DNA of 64,000 bases from the NCBI RefSeq assembly GCF_009650605.1, contig NZ_WAJT01000003.1:310001-374000 (forward strand). Reading direction: 5' to 3'. Shown piece by piece: positions 23,207 through 31,398 of this stretch. Made by a program: the position numbers and the translations under genes. The stretch is from Labrenzia sp. CE80. GTDB taxonomy: Bacteria > Pseudomonadota > Alphaproteobacteria > Rhizobiales > Stappiaceae. The notes below the pieces were generated by a model that was given only the letters and a program-made list of their open reading frames with translations, was not told where the DNA came from and ran no database searches. The first letter of the stretch is position 1, and each line of letters opens with the position of its first letter.

Positions 23207-24441
23207 TTCCGGATAGGACTGGTGAAGCCGGACACAGCCAGCGGATTTTCCGTCATCGCCTGTGGGTCCGGGGTATCTGGCAGCAACGCGCCGCTAAATG
23301 CCTCAAACATCCGTCTGACAAAGCCCTCCGGCAAATCATAGGTGATGAACACCATGCGGGTTCTGTGATCCTCATCCGGCCAGGCTTCGAGCGTGGCGGG
23401 GGGATGAAAAACATGCTGAACGCCATGGATCACAACGGGCCTGTCCGGATCCTCGGCGATTTGCACAATGCCCTTCACACGTAGAAGCTTTGGCCCATGG
23501 GCAGATCGCAGCAGGTCGATGAACATTTCCAGCGCAGACGCGGGAATGGGTCGATCTGTCGCGAGTGTAAAGGCCCGGATCTTGTCATCGTGGCGATTTA
23601 CGTCATGCGCATGGTCGTGAGCATGATCGTGCCCGTGAGAATGGCCATGTGAGTGACCATGATGGTGGTGGTCGTGGTGGTGATGCCCATGCGAATGAGG
23701 GTCTTCATAGGCCTCCGCATTCAGCCACTTTGCCACATCCGGGATTTTCGTCTTCGGATCATACAAACCTGCATCGAACAGGTGCTCGGGAATGGCTTCT
23801 CCCACATGTCCATCGAGCATGCGCGCGCCTGGATTGAGTTCGACCAAACGCGCCTTCAATGCCGCCAGGCTTTCACTTTGCGCAGGTGTTTGAGCAAGAT
23901 CCGTCTTGGTGAGCACCAAGCGATCGGCAACCGCGGCCTGACGGCGCGCTTCTTCGTGGGTCGAAATGGTCTCGAGACCGTTGATGCCATCCACCAGAGT
24001 AACGACACTCTCAAGCCGGTACCGCATCACCAAATAGGGGTGCAGCATGATGGTATGCAGGATGGGTGCCGGATCTGCGAGGCCGGTGGTCTCGATAACC
24101 ACGCGCGCCAGCCGGTCCATGCGGCCATTGTCGACCCTGCGCAGAAGATCCTCCAGCGTGGTCACAAGATCGCCCCGAATCGTGCAGCAAAGACATCCTG
24201 AGGAGAGTTCCAGAATACCGTCGCTCGCCTGATCGACCAGCAGATGGTCGAGGCCGATCTCACCGAACTCGTTGATGATGACCGCCGTGTCGGCCATCGA
24301 TGGATCTTTAAGGATCCGATTGAGCAAGGTGGTCTTTCCCGATCCGAGAAACCCGGTGATCACTGACAGAGGAATCGGCGGCTTCGGGCCGCGCTTTGGG
24401 ACTTCAGACGCCTCTGCGGAATTGGGAAGATCGGTCATCAC
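23203..24441 (-). CDS. CobW/COG0523-type metal-chaperone GTPase, His-rich
   Basis: 412 residues. P-loop GFLGSGKT at 30-37, the metal-binding CxCC motif in SSGCLCCTIRGD, and the CobW C-terminal domain (VLRVKGIV-like block, GVQHVFHPP). A linker of about 40 residues near 247-287 is almost entirely His, Asp, Gly and Ala (HSHGHHHHDHHHHGHSHGH and more), expected to bind zinc or nickel. COG0523 GTPases deliver zinc or other metals; the His loop favours Zn/Ni handling over cobalamin. The urease operon 2.4 kb away also carries His-rich nickel proteins, but a link is only suggestive. Confidence 0.92.
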   Translation of the reverse strand: MMTDLPNSAEASEVPKRGPKPPIPLSVITGFLGSGKTTLLNRILKDPSMADTAVIINEFGEIGLDHLLVDQASDGILELSSGCLCCTIRGDLVTTLEDLLRRVDNGRMDRLARVVIETTGLADPAPILHTIMLHPYLVMRYRLESVVTLVDGINGLETISTHEEARRQAAVADRLVLTKTDLAQTPAQSESLAALKARLVELNPGARMLDGHVGEAIPEHLFDAGLYDPKTKIPDVAKWLNAEAYEDPHSHGHHHHDHHHHGHSHGHSHGHDHAHDHAHDVNRHDDKIRAFTLATDRPIPASALEMFIDLLRSAHGPKLLRVKGIVQIAEDPDRPVVIHGVQHVFHPPATLEAWPDEDHRTRMVFITYDLPEGFVRRMFEAFSGALLPDTPDPQAMTENPLAVSGFTSPIRN

Positions 24442-24594
24442 TGCCTCTGATCATCCGTCGGCAAAGAACGCCGAAGGTGCCCATGACCTAAGTCGGCAAG
24501 TCAGAAAAATCCAGTGCGAGATAGAAAAACAGGTCGGCCGGAAACGATTTGGCGGTGTTGCTCTGTCTTGGAAAAACGGCAGGAGCGCAGAAGA

Positions 24595-24831
24595 TCAGGC
24601 GGAAATATCGCTCTTTTCTTCGCTCTGGCTTTCCTCTTCGTCCACCGTTTCCATCTCTGCGTCGAGGCTGTCTTCTTCCGGAGCAATCACCGTACGAACA
24701 GCCAGGGCTGCCGAGCGAAGGGTCTCGATCACTTCTTCGATGGACCGGCCTTCCTCCAACTGCTTGGCCGAAAGGTCCGCAAGATCAGCCAGAGCAAGAA
24801 TGGTCGCGGAGCTTTTCGGTTCCACCATCAT
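24595..24831 (-). CDS. Small acidic protein, unknown
   Basis: 78 residues, no recognised family. The first 50 residues look helical (ATILALADLADLSAKQL, then EEVIETLRSAALAVRT); the last 28 are strongly acidic (many Glu, Asp and Ser). Start at the ATG at 24831 is supported by GGGAG nine bases upstream. No signal peptide or membrane helix. It lies 153 bases upstream of the CobW-type gene on the same strand, and a TTAA-N7-TTAA element lies 140 bases upstream of its start. Might be cytoplasmic; no function can be given. Confidence 0.6.
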   Translation of the reverse strand: MMVEPKSSATILALADLADLSAKQLEEGRSIEEVIETLRSAALAVRTVIAPEEDSLDAEMETVDEEESQSEEKSDISA

Positions 24832-24970
24832 TGAAGACTACTCCCGATAGAGCGATGGCATCCATGCCGATACGCCCGCTGTTCCAAGCAACAGAAGAGA
24901 ATCACATCTGTCAGCGCAATAATGCCATGACATGGTATTTAATTGGTAACTGTATTGTTAATATTTACAG

Positions 24971-24985
24971 TTAACATTTCTTTAA
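24971..24985. promoter_or_regulatory. TTAA-N7-TTAA element in an AT-rich gap
   Basis: TTAA at 24971-24974 and 24982-24985 match the CtrA spacing. The surrounding bases 24930-25000 are very A+T-rich, so a chance match is more likely here than at the two other boxes. Confidence 0.25.
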
Positions 24986-25010
24986 TTGCAGCGAAAATTC
25001 GATTTTCGCT

Positions 25011-26432
25011 TCAGCGTTGGGGACTTGGAGCCGGGATCGGAATTGCAAAATTCTGCCCTTGCCGGAACAAAGACCCTGGCGCAGGCTCGTCTGTCGCCAG
25101 GCCCGACTTCAAGAAATCCGTTTGCGCCACGGCACCGGAGGGCCCTGCCGCTGCCTCGGCGGCCGGGGGCAGTGTCACCGCACGACCTGGATGCCGGTTG
25201 GGCAAGGGCACGTTGATCAAGGCAACAGGCGCAGCCGCGACATTGCCAGCCGCCGCCGGCGCTTTTGCCCCTTTGGGCACGCCCGTTCTGACCGTGATTG
25301 GAGCATAGGCAATCCGGCGAGGCCCGATGGTCCTGTCCATCACTTTCACCCAGTCGATCTTGCCGTTCGGAAGCTTGACGGACTCAACTTTCGAAGGTGT
25401 GTCGGTATCGGCAGAATTGGTTCGCAAGCCGGGAATCAGGATCCCGCCCTGCTTCTTCGCGCTCGAGAACGACAGAATGGAGCTCTTGCTGTCCTGCATG
25501 TCGTAAAGTGCCATGACACCTTCTGCGCCCGGCTTTGGATTGCGCTTGCAATACCGGTCTGCCGGCGGATTTCCGCCACTGCCTCGCAGGTTGGTCACGG
25601 TTGTTCGGCCCGAGCGCTTCTTGAATGCCTTGTCCAGTGCATCACGGCTGAAGGCGATGCGCTCCAGCCCGGACGCCGCTCCAAGAACGACGACAATGAT
25701 CGTTCGTCCGCGTCGCGTGGCAGACGCAGCGACATTGTAGCCTGAGTTACAAATATAGCCGGTCTTCATGCCATCAGCACCCGGCACCCTCATAAGGAAT
25801 TCACGATTGGCCGAGCGAAGGGTCTTCTTGCCGAACTTGATCCCCGGATGCTTGTAGTAGGACCGAGCTTCTGGAAAATCCGCACGAAACGCCATGGCAA
25901 GGATTGCCATGTCGCGCGCGGTGGAAACCTGCCGATTGTCTGGCAATCCGTGTGGATTTACAAACACGGTGTCCCGCATGCCAAGCCTGCGCGCCTCGGC
26001 ATTCATCATCGCAATGAAACCTGCTTCCGAACCGGCAATCGCTTCACCGATGGCAACCGCAACATCATTGGCAGACTTAATCAGGATAATCTTCAGGGCA
26101 GCATCAAGGGTCAGCTGCGTCCCGACCTTAAACCCCATCTTGCTAGGGGGTTCGGACAGGGAATTCTGCGATTGGGTAACAGCCGAATTGAGCGTTGCAC
26201 GGCCTTCGCGAACAGCTTTGAAGGCTACATAAGCAGTCATCATCTTGGTCAGGGACGCTGGATACCACTTTCGTGTTGCGTCCTTTTCATCCAGAACCGA
26301 GCCGGTTTTCGCATCAACGACGATATAGGCGCCAATGTCCGCAAGAGCCGGACCGAAGCCGGCGGAGCTGACAAGAAGAAGACTTAAGAGCCCAAAACGG
26401 CGCAAAATTTGGCGAAATAAACTTGCGAACAC
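25011..26432 (-). CDS. D-alanyl-D-alanine carboxypeptidase
   Basis: Penicillin-binding protein that trims the terminal D-Ala from peptidoglycan stem peptides in the periplasm. I start at the GTG at 26432, preceded by AGGG, giving 473 residues: signal peptide 1-31 (ending GPALA), active-site Ser60-x-x-Lys63 in PASLTKMM, SxN motif in IKSANDVAVAIGEA, and KTG in DGMKTGYICNSG. The last 200 residues are Pro/Ala/Gly-rich with little similarity to the usual C-terminal domain. The frame extends to 26576, but that part is not a signal peptide. It ends 180 bases before the acidic small gene. Confidence 0.9.
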   Translation of the reverse strand: MFASLFRQILRRFGLLSLLLVSSAGFGPALADIGAYIVVDAKTGSVLDEKDATRKWYPASLTKMMTAYVAFKAVREGRATLNSAVTQSQNSLSEPPSKMGFKVGTQLTLDAALKIILIKSANDVAVAIGEAIAGSEAGFIAMMNAEARRLGMRDTVFVNPHGLPDNRQVSTARDMAILAMAFRADFPEARSYYKHPGIKFGKKTLRSANREFLMRVPGADGMKTGYICNSGYNVAASATRRGRTIIVVVLGAASGLERIAFSRDALDKAFKKRSGRTTVTNLRGSGGNPPADRYCKRNPKPGAEGVMALYDMQDSKSSILSFSSAKKQGGILIPGLRTNSADTDTPSKVESVKLPNGKIDWVKVMDRTIGPRRIAYAPITVRTGVPKGAKAPAAAGNVAAAPVALINVPLPNRHPGRAVTLPPAAEAAAGPSGAVAQTDFLKSGLATDEPAPGSLFRQGQNFAIPIPAPSPQR

Positions 26433-26813
26433 GATACCCTCGCTGGTCGATGCCCAAAAACCCAGGTTCTGATGCCCATGTTGTGCGTATGCATAACCGA
26501 TACGGTGAGCGCATTGCAAAAAATTCGCATTCACATTTGTCGTTACGGCAAGCTCATCAAATGCGCATCTGATCAAAATTTAAGCGAACCCAGATCTCGG
26601 CGAGGCTTATCGCGCGCTCTGAAAGGCAACGGCTGTCACTCGTCGACTGGCTCCGCACTTGACGGCTGGTATGGCCCTGAGTTTGCATCACAACACTTTC
26701 TGATCTTCGAGGTCGACGCTTGCAATCCGGCCTGAAGCGGTTTCAAGTTGGCCCGGTCATTCGCCCTGATCCGGGGCAAACATCCTAATCCTCGAAAAGG
26801 AGACATCTCGCGA
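26433..26813. other. 381-base gap between the carboxypeptidase and urease genes
   Basis: No coding sequence is supported; short open frames here lack ribosome-binding sites and overlap. The gap separates divergent transcription units and so should hold both promoters. A sigma54-like element is annotated separately at 26672-26687. The last 30 bases carry the ureD ribosome-binding site AAAGGAG. I see no tRNA or terminator. Confidence 0.6.
26672..26687 (+). promoter_or_regulatory. Sigma54-like promoter before ureD
   Basis: TGGCCCTGAGTTTGCA fits the -24/-12 consensus TGGCACG-N4-TTGCW at ten of the twelve specified positions, with the essential GG and GC at correct spacing. It lies 126 bases upstream of the ureD start. 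Sigma54/NtrC control of urease is known in several proteobacteria. No clear NtrC site was found upstream, so this is tentative. Confidence 0.4.
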
Positions 26814-27671
26814 ATGTTTGACGTTGCTGTTTCAACCCCATCACAGAGGGAGGCCGCGCCAATGCAGCGCGCCCGGGGCGAAGCACGCATTTCATTCAAG
26901 CAGATGGGATCCCAGACACGGCTGGATGAGCTGTATCAACGCGGGTCAGCCAAATTCCGCCTTCCGAAGGTCTATGACAACATACCGGTCGCCGTCCTGA
27001 TCAACACCGCCGGAGGTGTCACCGGGGGGGATGAGTACTCATATTCGGCGCGGATTGCCGCAGGCGGTCACGCGATCCTTACGAGCCAGGCTGCCGAGCG
27101 CGCCTATCGCCGTTCAGCCGGAAACGGCACGATCACAACACGACTGACAGCCGAAACGGATGCATTCATTGAATGGCTACCCCAGGAGACGATCCTGTTC
27201 AATGCATCAGCCTTGCACCGTTCCATGACGGTCGACCTGAAAGGCGACGCACGCTTTCTCGGCATCGAATCCATCGTGTTGGGCCGCACAGCAATGGGCG
27301 AAACGATCGACACGGTCTCCTTCAGGGACAGGTGGCGCATTCATCGTGATGGAAAACTCGTCTTTGCCGATGACGCGCGCCTTGAAGGCAACACCAAGGA
27401 CATTCTCAAGGGCTCCGCGACCACCTCAGGTGGTCTAGCTTTCGCAACATTGATTGATTGCGACCCGAACGCCGAGGCGCGGCTAGATCGTGCCCGCAGC
27501 GCACTCGAAGGCTGCGGCCCGGGAACCTCAGTCAGAGCCGCCGCCAGCGCCTGGAACGGGGTTCTGACGGCACGCTTCGTCGCAGCCGATGGACGGGCCC
27601 TGCGAGACGCGCTGATGTCATTTCTTGAAACCTATCGTTCAGCACCTCTGCCACGGGTCTGGCACTGCTGA
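26814..27671 (+). CDS. ureD: Urease accessory protein UreD
   Basis: 285 residues; scaffold protein (UreH) that binds apo-urease and, with UreF and UreG, guides nickel delivery. Typical blocks are visible: LPKVYDNIPVAVLINTAGGVTGGD (in parts), ILTSQAAERAYRRS, WLPQETILFNAS, and DRWRIHRDGKLVFAD. I start at MFDVAVSTPSQ (26814), with AAAGGAG ten bases before it; the open frame to 26748 lacks similarity. First gene of the urease operon; 33 bases to ureA. Confidence 0.94.
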   Translation: MFDVAVSTPSQREAAPMQRARGEARISFKQMGSQTRLDELYQRGSAKFRLPKVYDNIPVAVLINTAGGVTGGDEYSYSARIAAGGHAILTSQAAERAYRRSAGNGTITTRLTAETDAFIEWLPQETILFNASALHRSMTVDLKGDARFLGIESIVLGRTAMGETIDTVSFRDRWRIHRDGKLVFADDARLEGNTKDILKGSATTSGGLAFATLIDCDPNAEARLDRARSALEGCGPGTSVRAAASAWNGVLTARFVAADGRALRDALMSFLETYRSAPLPRVWHC

Positions 27672-27704
27672 ACACGCCATAATCATCATCAAGGGGAGGT
27701 TACG

Positions 27705-28007
27705 TTGAATCTCACGCCACGTGAAAAAGACAAGTTGCTGATTGCCACGGCCGCCATGGTCGCCCGCCGACGCCTGGAGCGCGGCGTCAAACTGAACCAT
27801 CCTGAAGCAATCGCTCTGATCACCGACTTCGTCGTTGAAGGGGCAAGGGATGGACGCTCGGTCGCCGATCTCATGGAAACCGGTGCGAAGGTTCTGACAC
27901 GCGACCAAGTCATGGATGGCATCGCAGAGATGATCCATGACGTTCAGGTTGAGGCCACATTTCCGGACGGCACCAAACTCGTCACTGTTCACGAACCGAT
28001 CCGCTAG
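27705..28007 (+). CDS. ureA: Urease subunit gamma
   Basis: 100 residues, the full length of a separate urease gamma chain. It begins MNLTPREKDKLLIATAAMVARRR, with the conserved KLNHPEAIALI and FPDGTKLVTVHEPI blocks. The start codon is TTG at 27705, with GGGGAGG five bases upstream. It is one of the three structural subunits that hydrolyse urea to ammonia and carbamate. It is followed after 19 bases by a small membrane-protein gene, not directly by ureB. Confidence 0.96.
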   Translation: MNLTPREKDKLLIATAAMVARRRLERGVKLNHPEAIALITDFVVEGARDGRSVADLMETGAKVLTRDQVMDGIAEMIHDVQVEATFPDGTKLVTVHEPIR

Positions 28008-28026
28008 TGTTTCAAAGGAGATTTTC

Positions 28027-28230
28027 ATGAAAAAGATTGCTCTCTTCACGACTGCCTTGTTCGCATCTGTAGGCTCTGCGCTGGCCCATCCGAGCGCCCT
28101 GCAGCACGCACACCCGCACACGGATGCCTCGGGCATATTCACGATCGAAACACTGGTCATCGTCGCACTCGGCCTGTCTCTGGCCGGCGCCATCGCCTGG
28201 GCCCGCCGCGGCCAGGAAGGTGGCAAATGA
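28027..28230 (+). CDS. Small His-rich membrane protein inside the urease operon
   Basis: 67 residues, no recognised family. Signal peptide MKKIALFTTALFASVGSALA with probable cleavage before His21, a short exported segment HPSALQHAHPHTD with four His, one transmembrane helix (about 37-60), and a basic cytoplasmic end RRGQEGGK. AAGGAG precedes the ATG. The stop overlaps the ureB start (ATGA), indicating coupled translation, so it is a real gene. Small open frames between urease structural genes are also known in Sinorhizobium. Periplasmic nickel binding is a possible role, by inference only. Confidence 0.78.
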   Translation: MKKIALFTTALFASVGSALAHPSALQHAHPHTDASGIFTIETLVIVALGLSLAGAIAWARRGQEGGK

Positions 28231-28532
28231 TCCCCGGAGAACTTTTCCCAGCAGACGGCGAGATCGAATTGAACGCTGGCCTTGAGGCCGTCTCCATCGA
28301 AGTCTCGAACACCGGTGACCGTCCGATACAAGTCGGCAGCCATTATCACTTCGCCGAAACCAACGAAGGCCTTTCCTTCGACCGCGAAGCTGCGCGCGGC
28401 ATGCGTCTGGACATTCCAGCGGGAACCGCCGTGCGTTTCGAACCCGGTCAAAGCCGGTCCGTGTCGCTTGTGCCCTATCGCGGCGATCGCGCCGTTTATG
28501 GATTCAACCAGAAAGTCATGGGCGCACTCTAG
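28227..28532 (+). CDS. ureB: Urease subunit beta
   Basis: 101 residues, a separate urease beta chain as in most bacteria. MIPGELFPADGEIELNAG, the IQVGSHYHFAETN block, and the GTAVRFEPGQSRSVSLVPYRGDR block with the end YGFNQKVMGAL match the family. Its ATG overlaps the stop of the preceding small gene by four bases. Next downstream is an LprI-type gene, not ureC. Confidence 0.96.
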   Translation: MIPGELFPADGEIELNAGLEAVSIEVSNTGDRPIQVGSHYHFAETNEGLSFDREAARGMRLDIPAGTAVRFEPGQSRSVSLVPYRGDRAVYGFNQKVMGAL

Positions 28533-28564
28533 GCGGCAGACGGCGATCCGGGGAGGGCGTCATC

Positions 28565-28978
28565 ATGAAAAATGGACTTCTTGCACTGGCAGGTCTGGCG
28601 CTCATGACATCAACCGTCGGGTTAAACGCGCAGGACAACATCGATTGCGGCTATCCGCTGAACCAGATGGAAATGACCTATTGCGCCGAAAAGTCCTGGA
28701 AACAGTCTGACGCCGACCTGAATGCCGCTTACCAGACCGCCATGGCGACCATGCGCAGCATTGACGCCAATCTGCCTGACAACATGCAGGGCGGGGCCGA
28801 TGCACTCCGTGACGCCCAGCGCTCATGGATTCCATATCGCGACAAAGCTTGCGAGGCCTATGGCTTTCTCGCCCGCGGCGGATCCATGGAACCAATGCTG
28901 ATTTACGGCTGCCTGGCAACGCTGACCGTCAAGCGCACCGATGAACTGAATGAACTCGCCGAAGGTCTCGGCAACTGA
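28565..28978 (+). CDS. LprI/DUF1311 family secreted protein in the urease operon
   Basis: 137 residues with a signal peptide (about 1-22, ending LNAQ). The mature part has Cys residues in DCGYPLNQMEMTYCAEKSW, then a helical LNAAYQTAM...ALRDAQRSWIPYRDKACEA region and a late Cys (YGCLATLTVKRTDEL), the pattern of the LprI/DUF1311 fold, related to lysozyme-inhibitor proteins in the periplasm. Preceded by GGGGAGG at good spacing. It sits between ureB and ureC on the same strand and so should be expressed with urease; a link to urea hydrolysis is not obvious. Confidence 0.83.
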   Translation: MKNGLLALAGLALMTSTVGLNAQDNIDCGYPLNQMEMTYCAEKSWKQSDADLNAAYQTAMATMRSIDANLPDNMQGGADALRDAQRSWIPYRDKACEAYGFLARGGSMEPMLIYGCLATLTVKRTDELNELAEGLGN

Positions 28979-29026
28979 AGATCCGCGCGGGGCCGCAAGG
29001 CTCTCGCAGCGACCAGGAGGACGTAA

Positions 29027-30739
29027 ATGCCTTATAAAATGCCCCGCGCCGCCTATGCGGACATGTTCGGACCGACCACCGGCGATCGCCTTCGGCTCGC
29101 AGACACCGACCTCGTGATCGAAGTCGAAAAGGACTTCACCACCTACGGTGAAGAAGTGAAATTCGGCGGCGGTAAGGTGATCCGCGACGGCATGGGTCAG
29201 TCCCAGCATCCTCGCTCGGCCGGGGCTGTCGATACAGTCATCACCAATGCCTTGATTATCGATCACTGGGGCATCGTGAAGGCAGACGTCGGACTGAAGG
29301 ACGGTCGCATCGTCGCAATCGGCAAGGCAGGCAACCCGGATGTTCAGCCTGGTGTCGACATCATCGTGGGACCGGGCACGGAAGCCATTGCAGGGGAGGG
29401 CAAGATCCTGACCGCGGGTGCGCTCGACGTGCATATTCACTTCATTTGCCCTCAGCAAATCGAAGAAGCCCTCATGTCCGGCGTCACGACCATGCTTGGC
29501 GGTGGCACAGGTCCGGCAACGGGCACCAACGCCACCACCTGCACGCCAGGTCCCTGGCACATCACGCGCATGCTGCAGGCCGCGGACAGCTTCCCCATGA
29601 ACCTGGCGTTTGCCGGCAAGGGGAATGCCTCACTTCCCGCAGGCCTGGAAGAACAGATCCTTGCAGGTGCGTGCGCCCTCAAGCTGCACGAGGACTGGGG
29701 CACAACACCGGCGGCCATCGACACATGCCTCTCGGTCGCTGACGAGTACGATATCCAAGTGATGATCCACACGGACACGCTGAACGAAAGCGGGTTTGTC
29801 GAAAACACCACCGAAGCGTTCAAGAACCGCACGATCCACGCCTTTCATACGGAAGGGGCCGGCGGCGGCCACGCGCCGGATATCATCAAGGTTTGCGGCG
29901 AGCTGAACGTCCTGCCGTCTTCGACCAATCCGACCCGGCCTTACACCGTCAATACGCTTGAAGAGCATCTCGATATGCTCATGGTTTGTCACCATCTCGA
30001 CAAATCCATTCCGGAAGACGTTGCCTTTGCCGAAAGCCGGATCCGCAAGGAAACCATTGCCGCAGAAGACATTCTGCACGACATGGGAGCCTTCTCGATC
30101 ATCGCCTCCGACAGTCAGGCAATGGGCCGTGTTGGCGAAGTGATCATCCGCACAATGCAGACCGCTCACAAAATGAAGTCACAACGCGGCCGTCTGAGCG
30201 AAGAAACCGGTGAGAACGACAACCATCGCGTCAAACGCTACATGTCGAAGATCACCATCAACCCGGCGATTGCCCATGGTCTTGATGAGCATATCGGCTC
30301 GGTTGAAGTCGGCAAACTTGCCGATCTCGTGCTGTGGGATCCGAAGTTTTTCGGCGTAAAGCCGGACATGGTGCTGAAGCTCGGCACGATCGCAGCCGCA
30401 CCCATGGGCGATCCAAATGCTTCCATCCCGACACCGCAACCGGTCCATTACCGCCCCATGTTTGGTGCTTACGGCAAGGCGATGACCCAAAGCCGCGTTA
30501 CCTTTGTCTCCAAAGCTGCCTTCGATCACGGCGTCAAGGACAAGGCCGGGCTCGACAGCCTGGTTCTGCCGGTCAAAAACGTGCGCGGCGGTATCTCGAA
30601 AAAATCCATGGTGCTCAACGACGCAACACCTGAGATCGAGGTTCATCCCGAGACCTATGAGGTCCGCGCCAACGGCGAACTGCTGACCTGTGAACCCGCT
30701 GAAGTGCTCCCCATGGCCCAGCGCTACTTCCTGTTCTAG
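29027..30739 (+). CDS. ureC: Urease subunit alpha (catalytic)
   Basis: 570 residues, standard length. All catalytic residues are seen: nickel ligands His136 and His138 (DVHIHF), carbamylated Lys219 (CALKLHEDWG), His248 (MIHTDT), His274 (HAFHTEGAGGGH) and Asp362 (ASDSQAMGR), plus the mobile-flap Cys321-His322 (VCHHLD). The enzyme is therefore expected to be active, hydrolysing urea to ammonia and CO2 in the cytoplasm. Preceded by AGGAGG. Downstream is a glutathione S-transferase gene before the accessory genes. Confidence 0.98.
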   Translation: MPYKMPRAAYADMFGPTTGDRLRLADTDLVIEVEKDFTTYGEEVKFGGGKVIRDGMGQSQHPRSAGAVDTVITNALIIDHWGIVKADVGLKDGRIVAIGKAGNPDVQPGVDIIVGPGTEAIAGEGKILTAGALDVHIHFICPQQIEEALMSGVTTMLGGGTGPATGTNATTCTPGPWHITRMLQAADSFPMNLAFAGKGNASLPAGLEEQILAGACALKLHEDWGTTPAAIDTCLSVADEYDIQVMIHTDTLNESGFVENTTEAFKNRTIHAFHTEGAGGGHAPDIIKVCGELNVLPSSTNPTRPYTVNTLEEHLDMLMVCHHLDKSIPEDVAFAESRIRKETIAAEDILHDMGAFSIIASDSQAMGRVGEVIIRTMQTAHKMKSQRGRLSEETGENDNHRVKRYMSKITINPAIAHGLDEHIGSVEVGKLADLVLWDPKFFGVKPDMVLKLGTIAAAPMGDPNASIPTPQPVHYRPMFGAYGKAMTQSRVTFVSKAAFDHGVKDKAGLDSLVLPVKNVRGGISKKSMVLNDATPEIEVHPETYEVRANGELLTCEPAEVLPMAQRYFLF

Positions 30740-30792
30740 AGTCACGCCCGACAAAAGCCGAAAAGAACGATCGATCGGGAGAGAGACAGGAA

Positions 30793-31398
30793 ATGTACAA
30801 GGTAATCGGGACACTGCAGTCGCGGGCGCTGCGGGTGCTTTGGCTTTTGGAGGAGCTCGGTGAGGCCTATGTCCATGATGCGGCCAATCCGCAGTCTGAT
30901 GCCATCCGTGCCGTCAATCCGGCCGGCAAGATCCCTGTGTTGATCGACGGTGATACAGTACTGACGGATTCGATCGCCATATGCACTTACCTTGCGGACA
31001 AACACGGCAAGATAACCTTTCCGGCTGGTACCATTGACCGCGCACGGCAGGACAGCTTCACCCAGTTCGCTGTAGATGAGCTGGAAGGCGCGCTTTGGAC
31101 AGCTGCCAAGAACTCTTTCATTCATCCCAAAGACATGCGTGTCCCGGACATCAAGGCCGTCTGCAAGGCCGAGTTCTCCAGGGCACTCACGACTCTGGAA
31201 ACCCGCCTGGGGGACGGCCCCTATGTCATGGGTGAGACCTTCACCATCGCCGACATCATCATCGGGCATTGTTCCGGCTGGGCGGTCGTCGCAAAGTTCG
31301 ACCAACCCATGGAAGGGCCTGTCGCCGCCTATTTCAAGCGCTTGCGTGAGCGGCCTGCGTTCAAGGCAATGATAGCCAAACTCAAAGAGGCCTCATGA
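30793..31398 (+). CDS. Glutathione S-transferase family protein within the urease operon
   Basis: 201 residues. N-terminal thioredoxin-like GST domain (YKVIGTLQSRALRVLWLLEELG, NPAGKIPVLIDGD, LTDSIAICTYLAD with the SNAIL/TRAIL-like Asp-Ser) and a helical C-terminal domain with the GETFTIADIIIGH motif. Substrate unknown. Its end overlaps the ureE start by four bases, so it is firmly embedded in the operon between ureC and ureE. The C-terminal domain has few His, so it is not a metal-store protein by composition; stress protection is a possible role. Confidence 0.9.
   Translation: MYKVIGTLQSRALRVLWLLEELGEAYVHDAANPQSDAIRAVNPAGKIPVLIDGDTVLTDSIAICTYLADKHGKITFPAGTIDRARQDSFTQFAVDELEGALWTAAKNSFIHPKDMRVPDIKAVCKAEFSRALTTLETRLGDGPYVMGETFTIADIIIGHCSGWAVVAKFDQPMEGPVAAYFKRLRERPAFKAMIAKLKEAS

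Noticed and set aside
26472..26735. Short open frames in the gap before ureD
   Set aside because: They overlap on both strands and have no ribosome-binding site or recognisable protein.
27712..27727. CACGTG-containing word in ureA as a parS candidate
   Set aside because: The flanks do not match TGTTTCACGTGAAACA on the left side; only the GTGAAA half fits.
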